DNA from: Poa pratensis
Lineage: Eukaryota > Streptophyta > Magnoliopsida > Poales > Poaceae
NCBI GenBank assembly: GCA_947311845.1
Contig: CAMZMU010000107.1
Span: forward strand, 15,939,929-16,003,928
DNA length: 64,000 bases
Direction of reading: 5' to 3'
Both the position numbers and the translations under genes were made by a program. Below the pieces are notes generated by a model that worked only from the letters and a program-made list of their open reading frames with translations, had not been told where the DNA came from and did no database searches. Shown here piece by piece: positions 46,354 through 58,239 of the stretch. The number at the start of each line of letters is the position of its first letter. Within the stretch, counting starts at the first letter, position 1.

Positions 46354-47175
46354 CGAGCGAAGGAACGGGCGAGCGCGAGGCGATTGGCGGCGGCCTAGGG
46401 TTTCAACCCTAGTTGCCGCCGCTGCCGGTGACATCTGCAGCTTCATCGTCGTCGCCGGCAAAGATTCGACGGGTCCTCGCCTCCTCTAGGTGTCGTTCTG
46501 GCAATAGAAGGGGTGGGGACCTCGGACCTGCGCACGGCGCTCTTCGAAGGTCCTTAATGTTAGAGATTGGTTTTGGTCGTCATCTTCTTCGTTAATGGAG
46601 ATGATATCGTCTGTAATAAGTGATCTTCCACGCTTCGTTCGACGGCAAGATACCCTTCCCGACGTCAATGGTGGCTTTGGAAGATTAAGTCTGTCTAGGT
46701 ATGGTTCTTCAGATCTTGCTTCGCCAGATCAATCTTGTAGTGTTTCTCATGGTTGCCGCGAGGAGGTTTGTCCTCGCAATATCTATCCCGGCTACTACGT
46801 TTTCGGCAATGGTGATTCGTTGTCTCGTTCCCAACGACGTCGACAAAGTGGTTCGGTTATCTGTCCCTGGAATATCAGTGGTGGTGCTCTTGCCGATGTT
46901 GCTTGATTAATTTAATGGCTGCGTGCGTGCACAAATCCTTGGCATTGCGGCTCAAAATTAAAAAGGGAGAACCTTCTGTGGTATTCACAGGTCTGTGGTT
47001 TGTTGGCTTCGGCGTTGTTCTACGGTTGCCTTCAGAAAAGTACAAGATTGTGTCATGGATGAAAAAAGAGATTGAAGATCTCATAGATTTGCTAGTCTCT
47101 TTTAGTATTGTTTTTGTAATCGATATAATCGTGTACTCTTTGCTGGTTTAATATATGCTGAAAAATTCAAAAAAA
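46354..47175 (+). mobile_element. non-autonomous LINE-type retroposon with 14-bp TSD
   Basis: 822-bp insertion between perfect direct repeats AAGAGCATGCGTTT at 46340-46353 and 47176-47189. It has a GC-rich 5' part beginning near CTAGGGTTTCAACCC, an AT-rich 3' part with TTTTTGTAATCGATATAATC, and a poly(A) run just before the second repeat. The short frames (for example 46595-46906) show no RT. It has the same build as the element at 12390 but different sequence. Confidence 0.85.
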
Positions 47176-47189
47176 AAGAGCATGCGTTT

Positions 47190-47560
47190 CCATCAAAAAA
47201 AGAGCATGCTTTAAAAAAAGTGGGGCAAGAGCATGGATTCTGAATTGTAAACAATAATTTCTTACAAGGAGAAATTGTACAGCAATTATTAGTTGCAACT
47301 AGTTTCGATTTTCAAAAGGTTGCATGATTTGCTCATTGAAAAACAAAACTTTGTTAAGACGTACTACTAGTAGCCAACTTTCGCGTCATATATTCCGAAG
47401 AAAGGTGACTACAACATTTTAAGATATCGATCGTTATAATTGTCTATCAACGTAATGATTTCGTACCATTAATTGGCACATCTCACATCATGTTTGATTA
47501 TATTCCATTTCAAATCGTGGCTTAATTTATTATAAGAGTGTAGGATTATCCTATCATAAG
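47190..47560. other. intergenic, no gene seen
   Basis: AT-rich. AGAGCATGC recurs at 47201 and AAGAGCATGG at 47228, so the retroposon landed in a locally repetitive site. Nothing else. Confidence 0.4.
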
Positions 47561-48421
47561 AGTTGGGCATGTAGCTGATGCGGCGGCGGTTGACCCTGGC
47601 GCCGGGCGCCCTCTCGCCCATGACCGCCGCGGGGTCGCTGGCCGCGCCCGCGTCAGGATCTCGTTTCTTGGCTCTAGCTAGGGAGGCGGAGACGGACGCA
47701 GAGCAAGTGGCGGTCGACGCGGCGGAGGAAGTGCTCGCGGACGACTGGGTGGTCTCGCGGGTCGATGTTCGCCGGCGCCCAAGACCGACGAGGAGATCGA
47801 GAAGGAGTTCTGGGAGGAGATCGGCTTCCCTACGCCGGCCTCGCGGGTATGGGAGAGATCATCACCGGCGCATTCCGACGAGCAAGGTAAATGTTTGTCT
47901 CCTGTGTGGGCGGTCGTCGACGAACCAGCAGACGAAGGCGAAGGACCGCGGACGCCGTCTCCACGTCTTACCGGAGCTGCTACGGCGGGGGAGGTTCGGC
48001 CCAGGCGCGGCCATTGCGGAGGCCTCCGTTGCGGCTGGGGTGGTGTGGTCCTCTACCGCGACCACGGATCACGCCGCCGCCGTGCTTCGGAGAATTCCTC
48101 CCGGAGTTGGTTAACTCTGGGGCGGAGCAAGGCAAGACTCCGCCGCCGGCAGGGGCGGGCGGTTGCATCACGGCGTCAATCAAGGCGAAGATGGCGGAGA
48201 GAAGGCTGACCCCAAAATTCAAACTCTTCTGTCTCCGACGGGTGGGGCCCAGGCGAATGGGATCGTGGACCGTCGAAATCCTTGGGCGCATCTCGGCCGT
48301 TGGTTTGAAGGGTTATGGAGAGTCGACCGGTTGGCTAGGTCATCTCCTTCCTCTCTAACGCCTCCACCGCTGCCCTCCGATTCGACGCCGTCTTCGAGCC
48401 CACCGACACGCCCTCCGGTCA

Positions 48422-50442
48422 GTGCACGGACACGCCCTCCGGCCACCCCGGTGCCGAGCTCGCGGGACTCTCCTCCGTTGCGGCGGTCATTCGCCGAGGT
48501 TGCTGCGGCGTCGCTACGATGGCTGCGCCACCGGGGCATGGAGGCCCTCCGTCATGGGCTTCGACGGCGGCTTCTGGTGCCCAAGCTCGTGGGGCTGGAG
48601 GCGCGTTTGGAAACTCTGCCGGCCCCCCTCGTTCGCGCCAAGACAGCCAGGCGCGGTGCAGCACGGGCCGGCGGGTACGCCAGGTGTTCAACCGCCGGCT
48701 GGTTTCGCCTTTGGTGCTGTGGCTCAAGCTCCGAAAAGAAAGAAGAAGAAGAAAAACTCTGGGAGTTCTAGTCAGGTGCAGCAACAAGGTATGCAACCCT
48801 TGGTTGGGGCGCAGCAGCAACTGATGCATGGGGCAGTAGTTCAGCAGCATGCGGCGAGTGGACAGCAATTGATTCCGGGGGCTGGACAGCCTGCCGCTCC
48901 TGTGGTGCAAGTGCAGAATATGGTGAGGCAGGATGAGGTTGTTGCCGATGTTGCTGTGCAAGCGATCAAGAAGCCCAAGGCTTGGTGTTGGAAGTGTGCG
49001 GTGAACACACATGCCACTAAAGACTGCCCTGTGAAACATTACTGTTATATCTGTGACAATGCGAGGCACCCGACTCCGATGTGCCCGACTTTGAAGCTCC
49101 CAAGGCCTACGGTGCTTGTTGCCGGTCAGGGACATAAGGATACGATGTTCTTGCAGTTCCCAGACAGTTTGTACAAGGCTGATGTGGTTCCTAGTGATAT
49201 GCCGGTTGCTCTTGTCCAGGTTCAAGGTGTGGCCGCCACCGCAAAACAGGTGGACACACAGGTGGCACGACTATGCCCGGTTCAGTCCTGGCGGTGGGAA
49301 GCAATTCCTAATGGAGACAATTCCTTCACGGTTAACTTTCCGACCAAGAGCGACTTATTGAGATTTGATGGTATTGAACTTGGCATTCCCTCTCAGTCAA
49401 CCAAGCTCGTGTTCAGTCAGTGGAAACCAGTGGATGTTGCGCACAAGATGGAGCTACATCAGACTTGGGTCCATGTTACGGGAGTGCCTAATCCTCTGAG
49501 GCATTTATGGGGCTTGTGGGCAGTTGGTTCTCTTATTGGGACTACGATTGATGTGGACATGCTCGCCCTCCGTCGTCGGGGCGTGGTCCGTATCTTAGTG
49601 GGAATGATGGCCGACGACCTCTTCAGTGCGGAGGATGATGTGGGTCCTTTTATTACTACCGATGGGGTGTTACGATTGAAGGGATATGACTTCACCTTCG
49701 TCCAGAAAACGAGGAATTCATTCCAGAGGCAGATTTTGTTCCGTTTGTTTGACCGCGCAAAGGTAAGGATGGCTCGGATGACAAAGGTGATCAGTTGGGT
49801 CAAGCCGGGTCTACTGCCAATGAGTCGTCGACGACCAACATGTCTCTTGATCCTAGCCCGGCTGCGGAGGGGGCACAGATGCATGGAGCTTCGACGTCAC
49901 ATCTTCTGAGAGGGGTAGCTATCACGCCGTACAACCCTAATCCTCAGACTCCCAGAGCCAAAGAATTGGTTTGGCAATGGAAGAATGCTTCTGGTCAAAA
50001 CATTGCTGCAGCACAACCTGTTGGCGTCGGCCCTTTCCAGGATGAGGTCGTCATGTCGCCCATGGGCGAAAGTCAGCAGAAGACCCCTACTGGGCCCGGT
50101 TTGTCGCCACTGGGCATGAGTGTGCTTGCAGCCGCGCCCAGGATGCAGCATGCTACGAGCGGTGATGGCGACGAGGTCCCAGGTCCAGGGGGGATGGGGT
50201 GCCGCGGAGGAGTGCACGGCGCGGGAGGCGCGGCTGGTTGGCTGCTCGATAACGCCTATGCGGCGGATAGCCTCGGCGCGGCCACAAGGGAGCAGACTGA
50301 GCTGCTGGTTGGCGTTGTGGGCTGTCCGATGCTGGGCGTGGACTTGGTACACGCTTCGCAGGGTTGTCCCGAGGTGGAGGAGGACTCTACTACAGCACTG
50401 TCCTCTCCCATGGTGACACCGGCTGCGCCTACGTCCGGATAG
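48422..50442 (+). pseudogene. LINE ORF1 (nucleic-acid-binding protein), frameshifted
   Basis: The main frame runs to 49909 with a PKRKKKKKNSGSS basic stretch and a Gln-rich segment. Two zinc knuckles sit near 48980-49085 (CWKCAVNTHATKDC, then CYICDNARHPTPMC). A DUF4283-like domain follows with RWEAIPNGDNSFTVNFPT and LWGLWAVGSLIG. At about 49755 the frame shifts, and the C-terminal part (GQAGSTANESSTTNMSLDPS, TPYNPNPQTPRAKELVWQ) continues in the next frame to 50442. The N-terminus upstream of 48520 is also shifted, so the true start is unclear. In plant L1-type elements ORF1 coats element RNA. Confidence 0.75.
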
Positions 50443-51323
50443 TTCTACAATGGGTGAGAGGGCTGCTACACCGCATACGCCCTCTCCCATTGTGGCCACG
50501 CCGGCGGGGGGACGTCCGCTTCCTATGGTCACACCTAGGCGGAGTGGGCGTCACCTCACCGGGAAGGATGGAGCTTCTCTGAACTGTCCCATGCCGACCG
50601 GCGATGCGGATGCCACCCGCGGTATCTCCATGGTGGAGGAGGGATCTACGTCGACCGTGACCCCCTATGGCGTCCCCGGGTGCGACGGCGACTCCGGCTA
50701 CTCCAGCGTCATCGAGTACGTACACGGTGGTTGAGAGGGATGCGACCGCGACTATGCCCTCTCCCACTGTGTCTGATGCCACCAAGGGGCGCTCACAACC
50801 GAAGGAGCTCCCAGGCGTAGTGCACGTCACCAGGCCGGCGAGGACGGTGCTTCAGCGACGGATGAGGACACGATGGCCAAGGCAATGCGCCGCAAGGCAG
50901 CCTTGTTCTCTACTCCTCCTGCTGGTATGCCTCGCTCCTCCCAATCCTTTTTGTCTTTATCTAGCCTACTTTATTTGCTAGGTTGTCAGCGGTAGGAGTT
51001 CGTATGGGTAAAAATGAAAAGGAAGTCATGTTATCGGCTAATGTTTTGAAACACGTAGAGTATGACCGTCGTAGAGTTTCTCCTATCGTTTCGACTAGGC
51101 CAGTATATTCACCCATAGATGATGATGATGATGCGCATGCCACAATAGATGGATAGCTTCTATCACATCTTGTAGGTGAAGTAACCGAGGTGGACATGGA
51201 TGAGGCTGAGCTGGGATCTTTTGATGACCTGTATGCTACGGCCGGAGATCAAGTCTGCCAAAAACAAAAAGAAAAAGCTACGCGCAAAAGCGCGATTAAG
51301 TCAAAATCCCCAACAGTTTCCCG
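50443..51323 (+). pseudogene. LINE region between ORF1 and ORF2, degenerate
   Basis: Pieces of a low-complexity Pro/Thr/Ser-rich coding sequence (PHTPSPIVATPAGG, TPRRSGRHLTGKDG) with repeats of CCCTCTCCCA...GT at 50480 and 50756, then a GKNEKEVMLSANVLKHVEYD stretch at about 51005. Frames change several times. Probably the ORF1 tail and ORF2 leader. Confidence 0.5.
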
Positions 51324-51691
51324 ATGAATGGCATTTTCGAAAATAGCAGAGGTCTAGGCGACTTGGCTAAACATTTGAATATTGCGCATCATGTGAGAGA
51401 TTATAAGTTTGATTTTTTGGCTATCTCCGAGACGGGTAGACGAGATTTTCCGAGCACTTCTACTAGACCGCCTTTCAGGTGGTGTGGAGTTCGATTGGCA
51501 TTCTTGTCCTCCTCGAGGTAGATCGGGTGGCATGTTACTTGGCATCAAAACGGAAACCTTGTTGGGGCGTTCGGATGCTGAATTTCACATTAAATTTCAA
51601 ATCCGTAACAAGTCCGACAACTTTATATGGAGTCTTGTTGCTGTGTATGGAGCTGCTCAAGAAGAATATAAGGCTGCTTTTCTTAGAGAGT
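51324..51691 (+). pseudogene. LINE ORF2, APE-type endonuclease, first part
   Basis: Starts with NSRGLGDLAKHLNIAHHVRD and DFLAISETGRRDF, the L1-type apurinic-endonuclease beginning (an N-RGLG motif and a catalytic Glu in SETGR). In the next frame come GGVEFDWHSCPPRGRSGG and VYGAAQEEYKAAFL. It is frameshifted at about 51440-51490 and then cut by the CACTA at 51692. Confidence 0.75.
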
Positions 51692-51922
51692 CACTAGTAG
51701 GAAAAGGCCTTTTAGTGGTGCACCAAAAAGCCTTTCTGTGGCGCATGGTGGGTGCGCCACTAAATCCTCGCCACAAAAATATTATTTCTGTGGCGCACGG
51801 CCCATGCGCCACAGAAAAGTGCAAGATTCTGTGGCGCACCCCCAAGTGCATGCGCATAGAAATATTTCTGTGGCGCACCCCACTACCATGCGCCACAAAA
51901 GTTTTTTTGAATTTCAAAAAAG

Positions 51923-51960
51923 GGCGGCCAAATCTAGATCAGGATCTAGATCTGGCCGCC
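51923..51960. repeat. 18-bp inverted repeat with 2-base loop
   Basis: GGCGGCCAAATCTAGATC at 51923-51940 and its complement, one mismatch, at 51943-51960. It would form a near-perfect hairpin. Confidence 0.85.
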
Positions 51961-52351
51961 GGAATTTTGCCGGAATTTCGAAATTTCGCCGGAATTTGGC
52001 CGGAGCTCGTCGGGAGGCCGTGGTGCCCGTGGCCATGGCCGTAGGTGGCTTGGCCGAAGGTGGGTGGAGGAGTGGGTGCCGGAGGTGGGTGGGTGGAGGA
52101 TGGGGTCGCCGGAGATGGTGGAGGAGGGAGAAGGATGTATTCGGAGGAGGTCGGGGGTTGGAGATGGAGGTCACCGTCGCCGGAGGTGGAGGTCACCGTC
52201 GCCGGAGGTGGAGGTGAAGGTCGCCGTCGTCGTCGCCGGAGGTAGAGGTGGTGGAGGAGGTCGTCGTCGCGGAGGTGGTGGAGGTCACCGTCGCCGGAGG
52301 TGGAGGAGGAGGAGGTCGCCGGGGTGGTGGAGAAGGACACCGGAGGTGGAG

Positions 52352-52495
52352 GTGGAGGAGGAGAGAAGAAGTGGAGGAGGGAGAAGAGAAGTGGAGGAGG
52401 GAGGAGAGAAGGGGAGAGGAGAAGTGGAGGAGAGGAGAAGTGGAGGAGAAGTGGAGGAGAGAAGGAGAGAAGGGGAAATAGAGGGAGAAGGAGGG
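52352..52495 (+). repeat. near-pure polypurine run
   Basis: Almost only A and G (GAGGTGGAGGAGGAGAGAAG and similar) with a few T, built from GGAGGAGA/GAAGTGGAGGA units. All long frames here are low-complexity artefacts. Confidence 0.8.
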
Positions 52496-52496
52496 C

Positions 52497-52529
52497 TTGG
52501 GCGGGATTCAAAATTCGAATCCCGCCCAA
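52497..52529. repeat. perfect 13-bp inverted repeat
   Basis: TTGGGCGGGATTC (52497-52509) and GAATCCCGCCCAA (52517-52529) with a 7-base loop AAAATTC. Confidence 0.85.
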
Positions 52530-53304
52530 CAATTCTGTGGCGCATCCCTAGTCATGCGCCACAGAATTGTCTTTTCCAATTTTTTTATTTTTTTATTTTG
52601 TAGAAAAAATCTTCTGTTTGAAATAACTTTTTACTCTTTTGGAATTTGCCGAATCTGAGAAAAGTTCACCGGGTAAAACCGGGTGAAATCGAGCTCCTTT
52701 TTTCTCACGATTTTTTTTGGTATATTAAACGCATTTTTTCGACATCGTATGCAAAAGTTATGGCGTTCAAACTTTTTTTTTTCTGTTTGTTGCAAAAAAG
52801 GTCAAAATTCATATTTCAAAATTTCTATTCAAACTAGACAGTTAAAACGAAACTACATGTCAAAGGATTTTATTTTTTGAAATTTTTATCATTTTCTTTT
52901 CTTGTTTACAGAACTGAAAAGGCGATCCACGGGGGGTAGGCATTGCGTGGGAGGAAAAAAAATTCTGTGGCGCACCACCTCCATGCGCCACAGAAAGTGA
53001 CATTCTGTGGCGCATACAGCCACAGAAAGGCACCTTTCTGTGGCGCATGTAGTGCGCCACAGAATTGTCACTTTCTGTGGGCACATTGCCGTGTGCGCCA
53101 CAGGAAGTCACATTTATGTGGCGCACTCTCCCCATGCGCCACAGAAAGTCACATTCTGTGGCGCACATGGCAAGGTGCGCCACAGGAAGTGACTTTTCTG
53201 TGGCGCATGTGGCCTGGTGCGCCACAGAATGTGACTTTCTGTGGCGCATGTAGCCTGGTGCGCCACAGAAAGTGGATCCACAGAAAGGCAGTTTCCTAGT
53301 AGTG

Positions 53305-56300
53305 AGTTGGTCAACTTAGCTAAGGATGACTAAACCCTATCATTATAGGGGGGATTTCAATATGCTGAGGTACCAACACGAGAAAAGTAGGGGTAGATTC
53401 GATACTCATTGGCCCACCTTGTTCAGCGCTATCATCGATAGCTTGTCCTTAAGAGAGGTTCATATGACAGGAAGACAATTCACTTGGGGCTAATGTCTTC
53501 CCGAGCAACGTAGAGAAGCTGGACGGAGTTCTGATGGACTCCCGCTGGGAGGATAAATATCCATTAGTAACGGTTCGTGCTCTTGAACGTATAGAGGCTT
53601 TTTCGGATCATGCCCCATACTCCTATCTACTGGAACGTTGACATCGCCCGGGGAAGCACCAATTCAAATTCGAATTAGGTTGGCTGTTACGGGATGGTTT
53701 CGATGATTTGGTTAAAAGGACATGGTCTCAACCGGTTGTGGGTGATGGCGCTATCCAGCGGTGGAATAATAAGATGCGCAATGTGCGTAAATTCCTTCGT
53801 GGGTGGGCAAGACACACAACTGGTATGCCTAAAAAGAAAAAAGAGCGCCTGTGTTCCATTATTGATGAGCTTGATCAACTAGCAGAAGTACGACCCTTAT
53901 CAGCTAATGAGATTGACCTCAAACGGCATTCGAATGAGCAGGTGGGTCGTATGTTGCGGGAGGAAGAGGTCAAATGGTACCAAAGATCTAAGGCTCAATT
54001 CATTCTACAAGGGGACTCGAATACAAAATACTTTCATAATGTTGCTAATGGCAGACATAGAAGAAATGTATTCATTCTCTCCTACAGGATGAAGGTTTGA
54101 TCGAGGGACAGGCTCAGCTCAAGGAATATATCACGAACTACTATAAAGGTTTGTTCGGGGCTCCCGAGGAAGGGAACTTCACTCTAGATGAGTCTCGAAC
54201 AAATGATATACCCGAGTAACTCCTGAGGAAAACAACTTTCTTACTGCACCTTTCTCTATGGAGGAGGTAAGCAAAGCGGTTTTCCAAATGGAGCATAATA
54301 AGGCGCCAGGACCGATGGTTTTCCGGTGAGTTTCTACCAGCATTTCTGGGATACCATCAAGTCCGATTTGCTTGAGTTATTTGGCTGCTTACATGCCGGA
54401 CACCTCGAGTTATTTCGCCTTATTTTGGGGAGATCGTTTTGTTGCCTAAGATTCAGAATGCCGAAAGGATACAACAGTATCGACCAATTTGCCTTCTGAA
54501 TGTTAGCTTCAAAATCTTTACAAAAGTAGCGACCATCAGGTTAAATTCGGTGGCAGATCATGTGGTAAAACTACCAAACTGAGTTTATGCAAGGGAGGAA
54601 TATCCTTGACGGTGTTGTGGTTTTACACGAGACCGTACATGAGATGCACACGAAAAAACTTGATGGGGTGATATTTAAAATTGACTTTGAAAAAGCATAT
54701 GACAAAGTCAAATGGCCGTTTTTACTACAGACTCTGAGAATGAAAGGGTTCTCAGAGGAGTGGTGTGCTTGGATCCACAATTTTGTTACGGAGGTATGTG
54801 GCAATAAAAGTCAATGATGACGTTGGCCGCTACTTCCAGACAAAAAAAGGACTAAGGCAAGGTGATCCTCTATCGCCTTACTATTTAATATAGTGGCTGA
54901 TATGTTGAACGATCATGATTGAACGAGCTAAGGCGGATGGCCAAATTGAAGAGTAGTAGTTCCACATCTTGTTGATGGTGGTTTATCTATTCTTCAATAT
55001 GCAGACGATACAATCCTCTTTATGGAACATGATCTAGATAAGGCTGCGAATCTGAAGTTGATACTTTCAGCATTCGAGTAATTGTCGGGATTGAAAATTA
55101 ACTTCCATAAGAGTGAATTGTTTTGCTTTGGCGCGGCTCAAGAAGCAGCTGCTCAATATGCCGATATTTTTGGCTGCGAGCAGGGTCAATTTCCGATCAT
55201 GTACCTTGGGATACCAATAATTTATCAAAAACTGACTAATGCGAAATGGAGACACGTCGAAGAACGTCTACAGCTAGGCTATCTAGTTGGAAAGGAAAAT
55301 TGCTATCTCTTGGTGGAAGATTGGTTCTCATTAATTCAGTACTAACAAACATGGTACTGTATATGATTTCCTTCTTCCAAATACCAAAAGGTATCTTGCA
55401 TAAATTGGATTATTTCCGATCAAGATTCTTTTGGCAAGGAGATGGTGAGAAGAAGAAGTACAAACTGGCTAAATGGAATGTTGTTTGTCGCCCTAAAGAT
55501 CAGGGAGGGCTTGGTATTCATGACCTTGATGTCAAGAACTCAGCCTCCTAGGTAAATGGCTTTTTAGCTGCTTACTGAAGAGGGGATATGGCAAACACTC
55601 CTTAAGAGAAAATACATCGGCACAAAGGCGGTATCACAGGTATATTGGAAACCTGGTGATTCCCACTTTTGGGCTGGACTGATGGCTACAAAGAAATATT
55701 TCTTTCGCTTCGGGGTATTTAATATTAAGGATGGCTCGGAGATTAGATTCTGGGAGGACAAATGGTTAGACAACACCACCCTCCGGGATCGATATCCAGC
55801 CCTATACAATATTGTTCGTCATAAGGGAGATACCATTGCCACCGTCATGCAATGCTCTCCTCTGAATGTGACGTTCAGGCGAGATTTGTTCGGGACCAAG
55901 ACTTGCGTCTTGGAACGCCCTGCTTGCACGGTTGAGATCAGTTCAACTCACACAGGGCCCGATGAATTTCGTTGGAATCTATGTGAGAATGGTAAATTCT
56001 CTGTGGATTCCATGTATAGGGCGTTAGTACATTCCGATGTGCCAGTTGATGATAATAAAAAAATATGGCAAATGAAGATACCACTTAAGATTAAAGTATT
56101 CAGTGGTATCTTCGTAGGGGTGTCATTCTAACAAAGGAAACCTTGTTAAACGAAATTGGCATGGAAGTACGAAGTGTATGTTTTGTCCACATGAAGAGAC
56201 AATAAAACACTTATCTTCGAGTGTAGTTTCGCACGTTCTATTATGGTCAGCCATCAAATAGCGTCTAACTTATATCCACCCAAGTCCGTGGCCAATGTTT

Positions 56301-56630
56301 TTGGTAACTGGCTACATGGGATAGATAAAAGGCTTAGAACGGTTATTAGGGTGGGAGCGATAGCTGTTATATGGTCGCTTTGGCTTAGTAGAAATGACAA
56401 GGTTTTCAATGATAAAAATGTTTCTCATATGCAGGTACTCTACCGTTGCAAGTATTCTCCGTATGTGGTCCACCTTACAACGTGCGGGACATCGAGACCT
56501 CTTTACGGAGGCTGTGCACGACTGGAGGAGGTGGCAAGGGACATTTTCTCACAACATGGGTGGCCGCTTGATCGCCGCATTGGACCTCCATAGGCCGTCG
56601 AGATTAGCCGTGACATAGGCGTTTTACATT
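53305..56630 (+). pseudogene. LINE ORF2 continued: endonuclease end, RT, zf-RVT
   Basis: The endonuclease end has GRQFTWG (53469-53490) and SDGLPLGG-type pieces. Then come the linker FLRGWARHTT (53790) and EEEVKWYQRSKAQFILQGDS (53960-54020). RT: FKIDFEKAYDKVKWPFL (54680-54730, first catalytic Asp), KKGLRQGDPLS (54840-54875), LQYADDTILFMEHD (54993-55034, YADD palm motif) and GLKINFHKSELFCFG. A YLGIPI and RLVLINSVLTNM block follows at about 55205-55350, and finally a zf-RVT-like domain at 55970-56130 (SVDSMYRALV, KIWQMKIPLKIKVF). Stops (for example the TAA at 55080) and several frameshifts make it inactive. Confidence 0.85.
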
Positions 56631-57099
56631 ATCTTGTTGGTTGTAATGCGTCTATTGTTGCACAACTTTTTCTTTCTCTGTTGGATTGCGGCTGTGTGCA
56701 TTTTTGATGCAGAGGTCGGGTGTAATGCTTAAACTATTTGAGTAATAAAGCCCTTTATCTAAAAAAATAATATGTCATGACAATTTGCAAATATCTTCAG
56801 TTAAGCCTCAGAGCATCTCCACTCACGGCGTCCAAAGGGCCCCCAAAGGCAATTGGGGCACGCCGGACAAAAAATCTCGCCCCACTTGCAGCGCCCAAAC
56901 ACAATATTGGTCCGGCGTGGCCCAACATTACGTCCGGCACACTCAGCCCACGCCTTCCCCGTGGGAACCCGCTAGGCCACGTAGGACCCTGACAGGCGGG
57001 ACAACCTTGTAATAGACACAGCAAAAACCCCACTTTCCCCTCTCATTTTCATTTCTCACGCTGAAACCCGCCCACCCTGCTCTCTTCCCGCCTCGTTCT

Positions 57100-58200
57100 C
57101 ATGACGCTGCCGCACGCACCCAAGGTTCTCGGAGCGAAGGCGAAGGCGAGGGCAAAGGCACCGACGACCACTCTTGGTGTTCGCAAGCCACGCAAGCCTC
57201 GCCCACCCATGGAGCGGCCGAAGGGGAGGTCGGATTCTGATTAGCAGCTGGAAGTCCTCCGGCACCAGTTAGCAACAGAGTGCCATAGCGGGCGGCGCGT
57301 GGCGGAGGAAGCGAGGAAGAACAACGCGCCGCCGTTGACGGCGAAGAGCCTTGCAGACATGAACCAAGCGTTTGCCTTGGAAGGAAGCCAGGAGAGCGTC
57401 ACGGCGGGCATTCGTTGCAGGAGCGGCGGCTTGCCGTCGAATTCATCGTACTACGTCGATAACGCCACCGCCACACCTCTTCTTTCCAAGTTTTCCCTGA
57501 GCCCAGAGTCTCCCACGAGTTCGGCGACAGCCACACCCGCATGGCGGATTTGACCCGAACGTCGTCTTTGCCCTTAATGGTGGGATCGCCGACCTCACTA
57601 TCGATCTGAACGAGGCCAGCAAGGGCTCGCGGCGCTGCAAAGGGGGCCCGTTGTCGACAACCAAACCCAGTCCAGCCGCAGCCGGTCTTTAGGTGTCGGC
57701 GGCGCATCCAACGTGATCGATGAAAGGGGCTCCGGTTTGTTTGACGCCAACCAGGTATGTTCCCTCTCACATGATTGCCGACATTGTGGTGTGTGCGCAT
57801 ATAGGCGAACCATGATGACCGGCGCTGTGTTTTTTGTGTGCATAGGAGAACGCCGACATCATGGACACCATAATCAATGAGGGCACCGTCGAGCATGAAG
57901 AAGAAGAGGATGAGGATTAGGAGTACTACGACGATAATGAAGACGAAGAGGGCGAGGAGGAGGTGGTGATCAATGCTGCCACCGGCGAGCCAACACCGGG
58001 AAGAAGAAGCGTGGGAGCCGAGGCATTTGTTAGACGACCAAGGAGGACGAATGCATGGTCGAATCTTGGAATTCCGTGACTGGAAACTCGATCACTGGCG
58101 CCGACCAAACAAGCACGACGTACTGGACGAGAATCAAGATCGAATTCGACAAGCGTCGGTTCACAAGGGACTACTACTTGATGAAAGAACATTTCTTGAT
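57100..58200 (+). pseudogene. Harbinger ORF1-like (Myb/SANT) protein, first part
   Basis: Coding pieces in shifting frames: KAKAPTTTLGVRKPRKPRPP (about 57150-57210), AEEARKNNAPPLTAKSLADM (57299-57360), then an acidic stretch (EEEDED, 57900-57960). After that comes TKEDECMVESWNSVTGNSIT and TYWTRIKIEFDKRRF (58040-58160), the trihelix-like DNA-binding block of plant Harbinger ORF1 proteins, which act with the transposase. Several frameshifts; inactive. Confidence 0.6.
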
Positions 58201-58239
58201 CTCTTATGTTTTGTGTGTTAGTTAAAAAAACTAGTGATA

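Larger units (their letters stand above)
51692..53304. mobile_element. non-autonomous CACTA element rich in short hairpins
   Basis: 1613 bp with inverted ends CACTAGTAGGAAAAGGCCTT (left) and CACTACTAGGAAACTGCCTT (right, reverse complement). The 3-bp TSD AGT is at 51689-51691 and 53305-53307. About thirteen short inverted units of the form TTCTGTGGCGCA...TGCGCCACAGAA lie at both ends (about four at 51735-51900, one at 52530-52565, eight at 52965-53275). The middle (52045-52495) is GGA/GGT-rich. No transposase. The LINE ORF2 resumes after it. Confidence 0.92.
47560..56767 (+). mobile_element. L1/RIX-type LINE, near full length, interrupted
   Basis: Plus-strand non-LTR element: GC-rich 5' region, ORF1 with zinc knuckles, ORF2 with endonuclease, RT and zf-RVT, then a short 3' UTR with AATAAA at about 56744 and an A-rich end at 56761-56767. 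A 1613-bp CACTA at 51692 splits the endonuclease. ORFs contain frameshifts and stops, so it is inactive. The 5' boundary is estimated; I found no TSD. Confidence 0.8.

Noticed and set aside
52045..52603. Overlapping Gly/Glu/Arg-rich ORFs on both strands
   Set aside because: They arise from GGA/GGT repeat DNA within the CACTA; every frame is open for compositional reasons.
52965..53275. Regularly repeated palindromes resembling a CRISPR array
   Set aside because: The units are inverted subterminal repeats of a CACTA with proper TIRs and TSD. There are no direct repeats with unique spacers, and the DNA is plant nuclear.
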